From positions 1,377,501 to 1,441,500 of the forward strand of contig CANKZQ010000001.1 in assembly GCA_947488345.1 (NCBI GenBank): a DNA stretch of 64,000 nt. The letters run 5' to 3'. The stretch's first letter is position 1. Every line of letters starts with the position of its first letter. Shown here piece by piece: positions 31,422 to 41,407 of the stretch. A model generated the notes under the pieces. The model saw only the letters and a program-made list of their open reading frames with translations. It was not told the DNA's origin and did no database searches. This stretch comes from an uncultured Flavobacteriaceae bacterium. GTDB lineage: Bacteria > Bacteroidota > Bacteroidia > Flavobacteriales > Flavobacteriaceae. The position numbers were made by a program, and so were the translations under genes.

Positions 31422-34352
31422 ATGAGAAATTACATATTATCAGTAATTTTAGCTTGTGCAGCCTTCACTGCCAAAGCGCAGACATCATCTGGAATACACC
31501 ATATAAAGTACCTAGAAATTAATACAGCTAACTCTGATTATAGTGTTGATTTTATCGATGATGGTAAGATAATATTTGCCGCCTCTACCTCTGATAGAGT
31601 GCTAAAGAGTAGCAAATTTCAAGCTCATATAGACTTGTTTGAAGGTGAAGTAAATGAAGAAGGTCAGATTTTAAATAAAGTAAGAACGAAAGGAATTGCA
31701 ACAAAAAAGATTGTAAAAACCGGAGCCGCGTTCACAAATGATAGAAAAACAGTATACTTTACAGCAAAAAAATACACCAAAAGAAAACCAAAAAAATTAA
31801 TTCCATCTGAATTATTCAAGGCAGATATTGATAGTGAAGGTTATTGGAATAATGTGGTCAAAGTACCAATCAACCAGAAAGGATACACCATCGAAAACCC
31901 ATCTTTAAATGTAGAAGAAACTAAACTTTATTTTAGTGCTAACTTGCCAGGAACATTAGGTGGAAAGGATATTTTTGTAGCTGAAGTTAGTGCAGATGGA
32001 ACACTTGGTGAACCAAAAAATTTAGGAGCCAAAGTGAATACACCAAAAGACGAAATCACTCCATTTATTGCAGACAATAACTTTTTATATTACTCATCGA
32101 ATGGAAAGGCCGATTCATTCGGTAGTTTTGATATTTACGCCAGTGAGGCTTTTGACAATGCTGTATCTGAATCATTACATTTAGATGCGCCTATCAACAG
32201 TATCAATGACGACTTTGCTTATATCGTAAGATCAGATAAAGGTTATTTTTCATCCAATAGATTACAGGGTCAAGACAATAATGATATTTATTCATTTTAT
32301 ATTGAACCTGATAAACCTGAAGAATGTTTCCAACAAGTTATCGGAACCGTTAGAGACGAAGAATCAGAAAAAGTATTACCTGGCGCTACAATTGAAGTGA
32401 TTAACGACGAAGGACAAATAGTAGATAGTTTAACAAGTGATGAGAATGGTAATTATTCGTATGATTTGGGATGTAGAGGAACTTTTACCTTTAGAGCTAG
32501 TAAAAAAGATTACTCAGTTGAAGAGCATATTATCAATACGGCCAACTACACCGAAGCACCATCATTAGAGGTAAATCAAAGTTTGAAATACAACTTTAAA
32601 GAGGTAAAAGATAAAGTAGTTATCAATGTAAATCCTATTTACTTTGGCTTTGATAAGTGGAATATCAATAGTGACGCTGCTGCGGAATTGGATAAGATTG
32701 TTGAAATCATGAAAGAGAATACTGATTTAGTAATAGAATCAGGATCTCATACAGATTCAAGAGGTACCAAAGCATATAACCAAATATTGTCTGAACGAAG
32801 AGCTAAGGCGACTGTAGATTATATTGTAGCTAAGGGAATAGACGCCAATAGAATCAAATCGAAAGGCTATGGTGAAAGTCAATTATTAAATAATTGTAGT
32901 GATGGTGTTCGATGTAAAATTACCGATCACAAATTGAACAGAAGAACAGAATTCGTGCTCGTAAACAAACAGGCAAACAATTATAGAAAAGTGAAGCGCG
33001 CTTCCTCAGTCGCCAAAAGCGACTCAAAAACACCATCCGAGCAAGAGCAGTCTACCACTATTGAAGAAACAGTTGAAGACGCGCAAGCCATAACGCCCTC
33101 AGAAACGAAAGAACCTGAGAAACTTGAAACACAAAAAGAGAACGTCGATAGTGATCTTGAGTCGAAAGACGAGAAAATAGATCTAAAAAATGACCCATCG
33201 ATTAAAAGCGAAACTTTATCTAGAGAAGAAGATGAGGTCAAAAACCCGGTGCTTGAGGAGATCATGATTAAGGATTTCAAAAATCCCGTTTTTGAAGAAC
33301 AAGATGACGCAGAGATAGAGACTGAGGTGATTTACTCTCCTTCAATTACCATCGTTGATAATCAAGAAAATGACATTGAGCGGCAGCAAACTAAAGAAGA
33401 TCCAGGAAAGGATAATTTACAAGATAAAGCACGCAATTGGACAGCATCAAAACCGCAGAAGGAGCCATCTGCAATAGTGAAAGCAGATAAGAATGTTGAC
33501 ACACAAAATAAATCAAATAAAAAAGAAGAAGCACTAACTGATGCTTCTTCTTCGTTTAACAAAAAAAGCTCAGTTGAGCCTTCAAAAACTACAAACAACG
33601 GCTTAAAGGTTCTTGAAGTTGACGATTCATCAACACCGGAAACAACTCAAAAGACTCCCGTTGTCGTATCTCCTAGCGATGCGGTGAACTATCAAAATGA
33701 CAAAATTGTTGCAGAGAGCGAACAAACGAACGGAACAAACAATAGGGCCTCAGCGGTCAATGATTTGTTTAATGAGGATGAGGAAGATACGGACATTGTG
33801 GAAAACAGGTTTTCAAGAGATTTAAATGATAATATTACAATCACCGACTACGATAAGAATCCGAAGAAAAAGAAAATAGATGCACGTAAAATCATCGCAA
33901 AACAAAGAGATGAATTTAAAAAAGAATATGTTTCTAATGTAAGATCTATCAATAAAGAAGAGGTACTCAATATCAACACCATTGATGTGTCTCCTATTAT
34001 GATTAAAAACAATGGTAAATATGCCACAACGCAAAAATCTAACCAAGTAGATGTGATGCGTATTAATTTTCAAATAGATAATAATAAATACATTAGCGCT
34101 GGCTACAAAGAAGTGTATATTTTGATCCAGAATCCAGCAGGTACTATCTTAAACCGTAAAGGAACTTTCAAGGTAAACAATGGAAAAAAACTGACCTACA
34201 CTGAAAAGACAAATGCTTATTACAATAACAATCATTTAAATATTTCAATGGTCACCGATAGGTTTATTCAAAGAATTATTAAGGGAATCTATACGATTAC
34301 AATCTACATAGAAGGCTATCCGGTAGGCCTAGAAATGGTTGAATTAAGCTAA
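31422..34352 (+). CDS. Large PD40-OmpA envelope protein with a novel C-terminal domain
   Basis: A 976-residue exported protein (signal peptide 1-19). Order: WD40-like/PD40 beta-propeller blades (about 40-290, e.g. PSLNVEETKLYFSA, GGKDIFVAE, YYSSNG), a carboxypeptidase-regulatory-like beta sandwich (305-390), an OmpA peptidoglycan-binding domain (400-515: IYFGFDKWNI, GSHTDSRGTKAYNQILSERRA, LNRRTEF), an acidic Ser/Glu-rich linker of about 320 residues, and a C-terminal domain of about 130 residues (from about 846). PD40-CarReg-OmpA proteins of Bacteroidota include T9SS/PorE-type peptidoglycan anchors, so a similar envelope role is likely. The last domain is closely related to the whole mature part of the next gene. 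Base use is even along the gene. Confidence 0.85.
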   Translation: MRNYILSVILACAAFTAKAQTSSGIHHIKYLEINTANSDYSVDFIDDGKIIFAASTSDRVLKSSKFQAHIDLFEGEVNEEGQILNKVRTKGIATKKIVKTGAAFTNDRKTVYFTAKKYTKRKPKKLIPSELFKADIDSEGYWNNVVKVPINQKGYTIENPSLNVEETKLYFSANLPGTLGGKDIFVAEVSADGTLGEPKNLGAKVNTPKDEITPFIADNNFLYYSSNGKADSFGSFDIYASEAFDNAVSESLHLDAPINSINDDFAYIVRSDKGYFSSNRLQGQDNNDIYSFYIEPDKPEECFQQVIGTVRDEESEKVLPGATIEVINDEGQIVDSLTSDENGNYSYDLGCRGTFTFRASKKDYSVEEHIINTANYTEAPSLEVNQSLKYNFKEVKDKVVINVNPIYFGFDKWNINSDAAAELDKIVEIMKENTDLVIESGSHTDSRGTKAYNQILSERRAKATVDYIVAKGIDANRIKSKGYGESQLLNNCSDGVRCKITDHKLNRRTEFVLVNKQANNYRKVKRASSVAKSDSKTPSEQEQSTTIEETVEDAQAITPSETKEPEKLETQKENVDSDLESKDEKIDLKNDPSIKSETLSREEDEVKNPVLEEIMIKDFKNPVFEEQDDAEIETEVIYSPSITIVDNQENDIERQQTKEDPGKDNLQDKARNWTASKPQKEPSAIVKADKNVDTQNKSNKKEEALTDASSSFNKKSSVEPSKTTNNGLKVLEVDDSSTPETTQKTPVVVSPSDAVNYQNDKIVAESEQTNGTNNRASAVNDLFNEDEEDTDIVENRFSRDLNDNITITDYDKNPKKKKIDARKIIAKQRDEFKKEYVSNVRSINKEEVLNINTIDVSPIMIKNNGKYATTQKSNQVDVMRINFQIDNNKYISAGYKEVYILIQNPAGTILNRKGTFKVNNGKKLTYTEKTNAYYNNNHLNISMVTDRFIQRIIKGIYTITIYIEGYPVGLEMVELS

Positions 34353-34519
34353 CTTACCACCGGTAAATACAGACATTATTTTATTAAATTAAACTTCATT
34401 AAATTAGTAAAAATTTAATCCTTCATTTTTTTGGTATTATTTTTGACTTACATTTAACAGTGTAAAATTATAATTTATTTAAATTTAAGGCCCGAATTAA
34501 AATACCAAGGTTTACTCAA

Positions 34520-35035
34520 ATGAAGCTCAAAGCAATATTACTTCTTTTCTTAGTCTCTGCGTCACATGTCGTAGCTGCGAGCATCACTTCCAATCATGAA
34601 CAAGCCGTCATTTTAAATGATACCATCGGGATAGATACGAATGAGTTATTGCAAATAAATTCAATTGACATTGCGGCAATGAAAATTACGGGTCGTGGTA
34701 AATTTACCGAGACGAAGAGCGCAAGAAAGACAGATGTTATGCGTATTAATTTTCAAATTAAAAACAATAAGTATATTTCACCAGGATATAAAGATGTTTA
34801 TATTTTAATTCAAAATCCGAAAGGTGTCATATTGAATCGTAAAGGAACATTTGATGTGTATGGTGGTCGAAAGCTAAGATATACCGAAAAAACGGAAGCA
34901 TATTATGAGAATAATCACCTCCGAATATCAATTCTTACCAATAAATTTATTCAAAAAATAGTCAAGGGTATTTACACCGTAACAATTTATATTGAAAACT
35001 ATCCGGTTGGTCTAGAAATGATACGCCTCCGATAA
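34520..35035 (+). CDS. Exported single-domain paralogue of the OmpA-protein C-terminus
   Basis: A 171-residue protein with a signal peptide (1-20, ending VVAAS). From about residue 40 it aligns over its full length with the last 130 residues of the preceding protein, more than half identical, with blocks VMRINFQI, VYILIQNP, ILNRKGTF, IVKGIYTVTIYIE and YPVGLEM shared almost exactly. This is a local duplication of a domain I do not recognise. It looks all-beta. The gene has its own 167-bp upstream gap and a terminator after it, so it may be expressed apart from its parent. Function unknown; a ligand- or protein-binding envelope domain is a guess. Confidence 0.78.
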   Translation: MKLKAILLLFLVSASHVVAASITSNHEQAVILNDTIGIDTNELLQINSIDIAAMKITGRGKFTETKSARKTDVMRINFQIKNNKYISPGYKDVYILIQNPKGVILNRKGTFDVYGGRKLRYTEKTEAYYENNHLRISILTNKFIQKIVKGIYTVTIYIENYPVGLEMIRLR

Positions 35036-35061
35036 CCCTCTTTTTTACAAAACTTCAGAAG

Positions 35062-35105
35062 AAAAGAGCTTCCTTCCATTGAATTAAATTGAAGGATTCT
35101 CTTTT
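35062..35105 (+). terminator. Long terminator hairpin after the single-domain paralogue
   Basis: AAAAGAG-CT-TCCTTC pairs with GAAGGA-TT-CTCTTTT: 7 and 6 bp arms with one 2x2 internal loop and a 14-nt loop, ending in a T-rich run. It starts 27 nt after the stop codon. Confidence 0.7.
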
Positions 35106-35245
35106 GATCAATGGAAAACAAGTCACACTATTTTATTTGTGCCGATGTCATTTAAATGTTTTTATCAGGATCGAGATATTTTACATAAGTTTTATTGAAA
35201 ATGGTTTATAATAATTACTAACTTCATTGTCGAATATTGAAAATC

Positions 35246-35253
35246 TAATTTTG
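35246..35253 (+). promoter_or_regulatory. -7 promoter box directly before the alpha-2-macroglobulin gene
   Basis: TAATTTTG fits TAnnTTTG only 6 nt before the chosen ATG at 35260. A TTG at 35227-35229 gives a 16-nt spacer. If used, the transcript would have almost no leader. Confidence 0.4.
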
Positions 35254-35259
35254 CCAAAG

Positions 35260-38200
35260 ATGAAGTTAAAAAGTGTTATAGTATTTCTATTGATTAGTAT
35301 TTCGATAGTATCGTGTAAAAAGAAAAATCCGCAAGAAGAAACCGACAATCTTTTTAAGTTCAAAGAGTATATTCATTATTCGACTTCTGGTGTTGTCTCT
35401 GTAGGAGAGAACATACAAGTGGGTATGGCAAATGAAGTAGAAGGATGGAGTTTAGACGCTGAAGTTTCTGATAACATCATTTCTATATCTCCATCCGTAA
35501 AGGGAAAATTATCGGCGATAAATTCAAGAACACTAAGTTTTAATCCTGATGAGAACTTACAACCAGATACCGAATATACAGTGAAGGTACGTCTGTCAAA
35601 AATCTATCCTAATGTAACATCAAATTTCAAGAATTACACCTTTAAATTTAAAACGATTCGACCAAATTTCACCATCAATACTAACAATATACAATCATAT
35701 AGCAAAGAATGGCAATATCTAGAGGGCGTTTTGAAATCGGCAGATATACTCTCGTTAGAAACCGCAAAAGACTTCATCTCTGCCACTCAAAAAAATAACG
35801 ATTTAGTCATTAAATGGCAACCCGTAGCACAATCATCAACTGTATACGAATTTAAGGTTGATAGTATTCGACGCTTCGAGGAGGATTCGGAAATTGACAT
35901 AAAATGGTCAGGAAAGAAATATGGAATTGATAATGAAGGTAACTCGAAAATGACGATTCCAGGGATCAATAACTTTTCTATTGTTAAGGTGAACGTACTA
36001 CAGTCGCCTGAACAACATTTAGCACTTAACTTTTCTGATCCGATAAAAAAACAACAAACGTTCAACGGCTTAGTGGCCATTCAAAATGCTAAAGAACTAA
36101 AATATGTGGTTGATGGAAATGTGTTAAAAGTATATCCAGATACGCGAATATCAGGTAATGTTCAGGTAGAAGTTTTGCCAGGGATTAAAAGCGTGGATGG
36201 CTATAAACTAAAGAAATCATTTTCCGAAAAAATTGCCTTTGAACAACTAAAGCCAGCGGTGAAGTTGATTAGTAATGGTGTTATTTTGCCAAATTCTAAT
36301 GATTTAAAATTCAATTTTAAAGCTGTCAATTTAAAGGCTGTAGATATTCGTGTGATCAAAATTTATGAAAACAATGCCCTACAGTTTTTACAAGAAAATA
36401 GTCTTGACGGGCAAAACAAATATAATATTAGAAGAGTCGGTCGACGTATAGCGAAAAAAACAATGCCGTTGATTAAATCAGACCTAGAAAATGATGGTAA
36501 GTGGAAGACCTATGCCGTTGATCTTTCTAAAATGATTCAATCAGATCCAGGAGCTATTTACCGAATAGAATTGAGCTTTACCAAGGCGTATGGTCTCTAT
36601 AAATGCGATGGAAGTGAAGTAGTAAGTAACCAAGAAGAAGGTTATGACGATTATTATGAAGATGATTATTACTATAATGATCGTCATGAATATACAGTGG
36701 CTGAAGCTAAAGAAGTAGATGAACGAGAAGAGCAATATTGGGACAATCTAATTTATAGTTATAGAAATCGTCGTTATTACAATTGGGACGATAGAAAAAA
36801 CCCATGTAAAGAGGCCTATTATGAGAGTGAAGATAAGATTATTTCAACCAATATTTTAGCTTCAAACATAGGCGTGATTGCCAAAAAAGGAGATAACAAA
36901 TCATACCATTTTGCTGTCACTGATATTTTGACAACCGAACCCGTTTCGAATGCGTCAATAAAATTGTACAATTATCAGCAGCAAGAGATCGCTGCTATAA
37001 AAACAGATAGTCAAGGTTTTGCGCTTTTTGATGCGGATAAAAACGCATATTTCGCAATCGTATCTAGTGGAAAGAACACAAGTTATATCAAGCTTGATGA
37101 TGGCCATTCTTTATCGCTAAGTAAGTTCGATGTATCTGGGAAAAGATTGCAAAAAGGCTTAAAAGGATACATTTATGGAGAACGTGGCGTGTGGAGACCT
37201 GGGGATACAATTCACTTGAATTTTGTGTTAAACGACCAAACAAATCCCTTACCTAAAAAACATCCCATTCGCCTTGAAGTAAGCGATACGCAAGGAAAGC
37301 TCGTTTTCAAAAAGATAAAAACCGAAGGTGTGAATGGTTTTTATCGATATGATGTTCCGACTTCTTCTGAAGCCGCAACGGGTAATTGGAGTGCTAAAGT
37401 AAGTGTAGGAGGAGCCACTTTTTATAAAGCCTTGAAAGTGGAAACAGTGAAACCAAATCGCTTAAAAATTAATATTGATTTTGAGGATGAGGTTTTGTTA
37501 TCAAATCGTCCGGTAAAAGGAAAGCTGGGTGTAAAATGGTTACATGGGGCGCCAGCAAAAAGTTTAAATGCCGATATTAAGGCGAAATTCACAAGTACTT
37601 CAACATCATTTAAGAACTTTTCGGGCTACGTTTTTAAGGATCCTACGCGGTCTTTTTCTCCTGAAGAAATCACCGTTTTTGATGGGAAATTAGATGCTGA
37701 CGGAAATGCTAATTTTACTAAAAAACTAGATTTTGGCAACAAGGCTCCAGGAATGTTAAAAGCATCTTTTTTCACAAGAGCATTTGAAAAAGGAGGTGAT
37801 TTTTCAATGGATGTGATTAGTAAAGACTATGCTCCGTATACAAGCTTCGTAGGGTTGAAATCACCAAAATCTAGAGCTTATGGATCGTATTATACAGATG
37901 AAGATATCACCTTTGATGTAGCGACAGTAGACGCAAACGGAAATCCGATACAGCGAAAGGGTCTAGAAGTAAAAGTTTATCAGATTAAATGGCGTTGGTG
38001 GTGGAATTCTTCACGGGATAATTTAGCCTCTTATCGAGGTAGTAACTATCACAAAACGGTAAAATCAATAACCGTAAACACCAATGCTTCTGGGAAGGCA
38101 AATTTCAATATCAATATTCCGGATAATGATGGTGGACGGTATTTAATTTTGGTTTCTGACCCTGAAAGTGGCCATGTTACAGGTAGAACAACATATTTCT

Positions 38201-40845
38201 ATAAGGACTGGTGGAGAAGACCAGCAGGAAGCGACCCACAAGCGGCAAAAATGCTGGTATTTTCATCGGATAAAGATAAATACAACGTTGGCGAGACTGC
38301 GAAGGTTACGTTTCCCTCTGGGACAGCTGGTCGTGCTTTAATTAGCATCGAAAATGGTACAGAAGTGATTGATCAGGTATGGGTGAAAACGCAGAAAGGA
38401 GAAACAACAGCAGAAATTCCTATTACCAAGGAAATGACGCCGAATGTTTTTATAAATATCTCTTTATTGCAGCCACATGCGTCAACGGCAAACGATTTAC
38501 CGTTGAGGCTTTACGGGATCATTCCAATCTTGGTAAATGACCCAAATACTATTTTAGAACCTCAAATTTCGATGCCCAAAGTGTTGCGACCCGAAGAAAA
38601 TTTTACGGTAAGAGTAAGCGAAAAACAAGGAAAACGAATGACGTATTCGATTGCCGTAGTTGATGAAGGCTTATTAGACCTTACACGATTTAAAACACCA
38701 AATGTTTGGAATGATTTTTATTCTAGAGAGGCGCTAGGAGTAAAAACATGGGATATTTTTGACCATGTGATCGGCGCATATGGTGGAAGTATCGAACACG
38801 TATTTGGTATTGGTGGTGATGAAGAAGCAGGAGACAAGAAGCCAAAGAAAGCAAACCGTTTCAAACCGGTAGTGATGACTTTAGGACCATTTACCTTAGC
38901 ACCTGGAAAATCACAATCACATCAATTAAAGATGCCAAAATATGTAGGTTCTGTAAGAACCATGGTCGTGGCTGGAGACAATTCAAAAGAAGCGTATGGA
39001 AGCACCGAAGAAGCCACACCCGTTCGTAAACCACTGATGGTATTAGCGTCGCTTCCGCGGAAGCTGAGTCCTGGTGAAAAAGTAACGCTCCCAGTGACTG
39101 TTTTTGCTATGGAACCTAAAATTAAACAGGCAAACATAAGCCTAAAACTGAGTAAAGGAATCAAGATCATAGGAGAACAAACACAGGCAGTTTCGTTTGC
39201 CAAACCAGACGAGAAAATGGTGTATTTTGAGTTGGATGTAAGCGATGCTCAAGGTATAAGTACGGTAGAAGTTTTAGCATCAGGAAATGGAGAAAAATCG
39301 TCGTATGAAGTAGAGCTAGACGTCGTGAATCCAAACCCAATGAGTACTACAGCGAAAGATATTGTATTAGAACCTAATGCGACGCAAACGATTAATTTTG
39401 AAACTTTCGGAGTTGCGGGTACCAGTAATGCAGAGGTAGAATTTTCTACCCTCCCTCCGATGGACTTTACACGTAGGTTGCAGTATTTAGTTCGATATCC
39501 ACATGGATGTGTAGAGCAAACAACCTCGAGTGCTTTTCCTCAGCTGTATTTGGCAGATATTTTTGATCTAAAATTTAATAAAAAGCAAGAAATGGATGGA
39601 AATATCAAAAAAGCGATCGAACGTTTGGGGCATTTTCAAACAGCGAATGGCGGTATGAGTTATTGGATGGGTCAACATACTGCGAATGATTGGGGAACGA
39701 GTTACGCTGGTCATTTTATGTTAGAAGCACAGAAGAAAGGTTATGCCATGCCACTTACTTTTATGAATAATTGGTTGAAATATCAGCAGCAAGCAGCAAG
39801 AAGCTGGAGGGCAAGTTATAAGCGCTATAATTCAGACTTGGCGCAGGCCTACCGATTGTACACCTTAGCCTTGGCTGGACACCCCGACTTAGCTTCAATG
39901 AATAGATTACGAGAATTTCAAGAAATTTCGAATGATGCGAAATGGCGATTAGCAGCAGCCTATGCCTTGGCAGGTCAAAAGGAAGCAGCGACCACAATAG
40001 GGAATCGCGCAAATATTGATTTTGTATCAAAAAGAGGAGATTATTACACCTATGGTTCGACCAACAGAAACAGAGCGATGGCCATGGAAACTATGTTATT
40101 GACCGGTAATTCTAAGTCGAGAGAATTGGCACAATATTTAGCCAAAGAACTATCTTCTAGAAAATGGATGAGTACACAAACAACGGCATATAGCTTATTG
40201 GCCATGGCTAAAATGGTCGAGATCAATGGAGGGAAGGCCATTAAGCTAGGATACGCGGTTAATAATGGTAAAAAAGAAAGCATAACGACCGAAAAAGCAA
40301 TTGCACAACGAAAACTCATGATCAAGCCTGGTGAAAATGCACTAAGCCTTACGAATAATCAGGCAAACGTTGTGTATGTAAGAGTATTAAATTCAGGAAT
40401 TCTACCCCTAGGTGAAGAATTGGCTGAAAAGAGAAATCTAGGGGTTACCATTCAATATAAAGACGCGCAAAACAAGTCTATAGATGTTACTAAATTAACG
40501 CAAGGAACAGATTTTACGGCAACGGTTACGATTAGTAATTTAAAGAATGAAAGAGTATATGATATTGCTTTGACAGAGATTTTCCCATCTGGCTGGGAAA
40601 TTATCAATACGCGCTTTACTGGGTATGGAAATTCTACACAGGGTGCTGCAAGTTTTACGGATATTCGAGATGACCGTGTGAATTTCTACTTTACGTTGAA
40701 TCGTAGAGAATCAAAAACTTTTACCGTGCAATTAAACGCCTCGTATTTAGGGAAATATTACCTACCAGGAATACAAGCGGAAGCGATGTACGATAATGAG
40801 TATTTTACAAGGACAAAAGGAAAATGGATAGAGGTAATTAAATAA
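35260..40845 (+). CDS. Bacterial alpha-2-macroglobulin lipoprotein
   Basis: An 1861-residue envelope protein. The start at 35260 gives a lipoprotein signal peptide with lipobox ISIVSC (Cys19); an upstream TTG at 35227 is less likely. MG-type beta domains fill the first 1300 residues, with GYIYGERGVWRPGDTIHLNF the usual MG2-like marker, and a Tyr/Asp-rich stretch at about 455-525 that looks like a lineage insert. The thioester motif CVEQ is intact at 1417-1420 (GCVEQT), followed by the alpha/alpha toroid domain. Such proteins trap attacking proteases in the periplasm. It is cotranscribed with a PPOX gene and pbpC; alpha-2-macroglobulin with PBP1C is a known bacterial pairing thought to guard and repair the cell wall. 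Confidence 0.93.
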   Translation: MKLKSVIVFLLISISIVSCKKKNPQEETDNLFKFKEYIHYSTSGVVSVGENIQVGMANEVEGWSLDAEVSDNIISISPSVKGKLSAINSRTLSFNPDENLQPDTEYTVKVRLSKIYPNVTSNFKNYTFKFKTIRPNFTINTNNIQSYSKEWQYLEGVLKSADILSLETAKDFISATQKNNDLVIKWQPVAQSSTVYEFKVDSIRRFEEDSEIDIKWSGKKYGIDNEGNSKMTIPGINNFSIVKVNVLQSPEQHLALNFSDPIKKQQTFNGLVAIQNAKELKYVVDGNVLKVYPDTRISGNVQVEVLPGIKSVDGYKLKKSFSEKIAFEQLKPAVKLISNGVILPNSNDLKFNFKAVNLKAVDIRVIKIYENNALQFLQENSLDGQNKYNIRRVGRRIAKKTMPLIKSDLENDGKWKTYAVDLSKMIQSDPGAIYRIELSFTKAYGLYKCDGSEVVSNQEEGYDDYYEDDYYYNDRHEYTVAEAKEVDEREEQYWDNLIYSYRNRRYYNWDDRKNPCKEAYYESEDKIISTNILASNIGVIAKKGDNKSYHFAVTDILTTEPVSNASIKLYNYQQQEIAAIKTDSQGFALFDADKNAYFAIVSSGKNTSYIKLDDGHSLSLSKFDVSGKRLQKGLKGYIYGERGVWRPGDTIHLNFVLNDQTNPLPKKHPIRLEVSDTQGKLVFKKIKTEGVNGFYRYDVPTSSEAATGNWSAKVSVGGATFYKALKVETVKPNRLKINIDFEDEVLLSNRPVKGKLGVKWLHGAPAKSLNADIKAKFTSTSTSFKNFSGYVFKDPTRSFSPEEITVFDGKLDADGNANFTKKLDFGNKAPGMLKASFFTRAFEKGGDFSMDVISKDYAPYTSFVGLKSPKSRAYGSYYTDEDITFDVATVDANGNPIQRKGLEVKVYQIKWRWWWNSSRDNLASYRGSNYHKTVKSITVNTNASGKANFNINIPDNDGGRYLILVSDPESGHVTGRTTYFYKDWWRRPAGSDPQAAKMLVFSSDKDKYNVGETAKVTFPSGTAGRALISIENGTEVIDQVWVKTQKGETTAEIPITKEMTPNVFINISLLQPHASTANDLPLRLYGIIPILVNDPNTILEPQISMPKVLRPEENFTVRVSEKQGKRMTYSIAVVDEGLLDLTRFKTPNVWNDFYSREALGVKTWDIFDHVIGAYGGSIEHVFGIGGDEEAGDKKPKKANRFKPVVMTLGPFTLAPGKSQSHQLKMPKYVGSVRTMVVAGDNSKEAYGSTEEATPVRKPLMVLASLPRKLSPGEKVTLPVTVFAMEPKIKQANISLKLSKGIKIIGEQTQAVSFAKPDEKMVYFELDVSDAQGISTVEVLASGNGEKSSYEVELDVVNPNPMSTTAKDIVLEPNATQTINFETFGVAGTSNAEVEFSTLPPMDFTRRLQYLVRYPHGCVEQTTSSAFPQLYLADIFDLKFNKKQEMDGNIKKAIERLGHFQTANGGMSYWMGQHTANDWGTSYAGHFMLEAQKKGYAMPLTFMNNWLKYQQQAARSWRASYKRYNSDLAQAYRLYTLALAGHPDLASMNRLREFQEISNDAKWRLAAAYALAGQKEAATTIGNRANIDFVSKRGDYYTYGSTNRNRAMAMETMLLTGNSKSRELAQYLAKELSSRKWMSTQTTAYSLLAMAKMVEINGGKAIKLGYAVNNGKKESITTEKAIAQRKLMIKPGENALSLTNNQANVVYVRVLNSGILPLGEELAEKRNLGVTIQYKDAQNKSIDVTKLTQGTDFTATVTISNLKNERVYDIALTEIFPSGWEIINTRFTGYGNSTQGAASFTDIRDDRVNFYFTLNRRESKTFTVQLNASYLGKYYLPGIQAEAMYDNEYFTRTKGKWIEVIK

Positions 40846-40851
40846 ATCTAT

Positions 40852-41388
40852 ATGGGAAAAACCTATGATCATATACCAGATCGACAACAGCGGTTTATAA
40901 CCGAACAAAAGCTTTTTTTTGTGGCTACTGCTACTGCGAATAGCAAAATTAATCTTTCCCCGAAAGGGATGGATTCTATGAGAATAGTAGACAACAAAAG
41001 AGTTGTTTGGTTAAATCTAACAGGCAGTGGCAATGAAACTGCGGCTCACTTACTCGAAAACAACAGAATAACAGTGATGTTTTGTGCATTTGAGGGTGCG
41101 CCATTGATTTTAAGAATTTATGGAAAAGCAACAATATACCACCCTAGAGATACTGCATATCAAGATTTAATAGGCTTATTTCCTAAAATTGCTGGGGCCC
41201 GACAACTTATCGATATTGAAGTCGAAATGGTACAGACTTCTTGTGGGATGGGAGTGCCATATTATGACTTCAAAGAAGATCGAAATCAGTTAAAACAATG
41301 GGCGGAAGATAAAGGACCAGAAGAAATTGAGGAGTATTGGGAAGCTCGAAACACCAAAAGCCTTGACGGAAAACCTACAGGAATTTAA
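40852..41388 (+). CDS. Pyridoxamine 5'-phosphate oxidase family (flavin split-barrel) protein
   Basis: A 178-residue PNPOx-like split-barrel protein. LFFVATATANSKINLSPKGMDSMRIVDNKRVVWL (residues 23-56) is the flavin-binding strand pair of this family, and HLLENNRITVMFCAFEGAPLILRIYG follows. It lacks the full PdxH signature, so it is not called a vitamin B6 enzyme; FMN or F420-type reductase activity or haem binding are possible. It starts 6 nt after the alpha-2-macroglobulin stop and ends 19 nt before pbpC, so it is clearly part of that operon, which is unusual for this pair. Confidence 0.85.
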   Translation: MGKTYDHIPDRQQRFITEQKLFFVATATANSKINLSPKGMDSMRIVDNKRVVWLNLTGSGNETAAHLLENNRITVMFCAFEGAPLILRIYGKATIYHPRDTAYQDLIGLFPKIAGARQLIDIEVEMVQTSCGMGVPYYDFKEDRNQLKQWAEDKGPEEIEEYWEARNTKSLDGKPTGI

Positions 41389-41407
41389 ATGTTTCCCATC
41401 ATAATTC

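Noticed and set aside
33362-33598. Reverse-strand frames under the acidic linker of the OmpA protein
   Set aside because: Low-complexity composition on the coding strand explains the lack of stops; peptides are Ser/Phe-rich without motifs.
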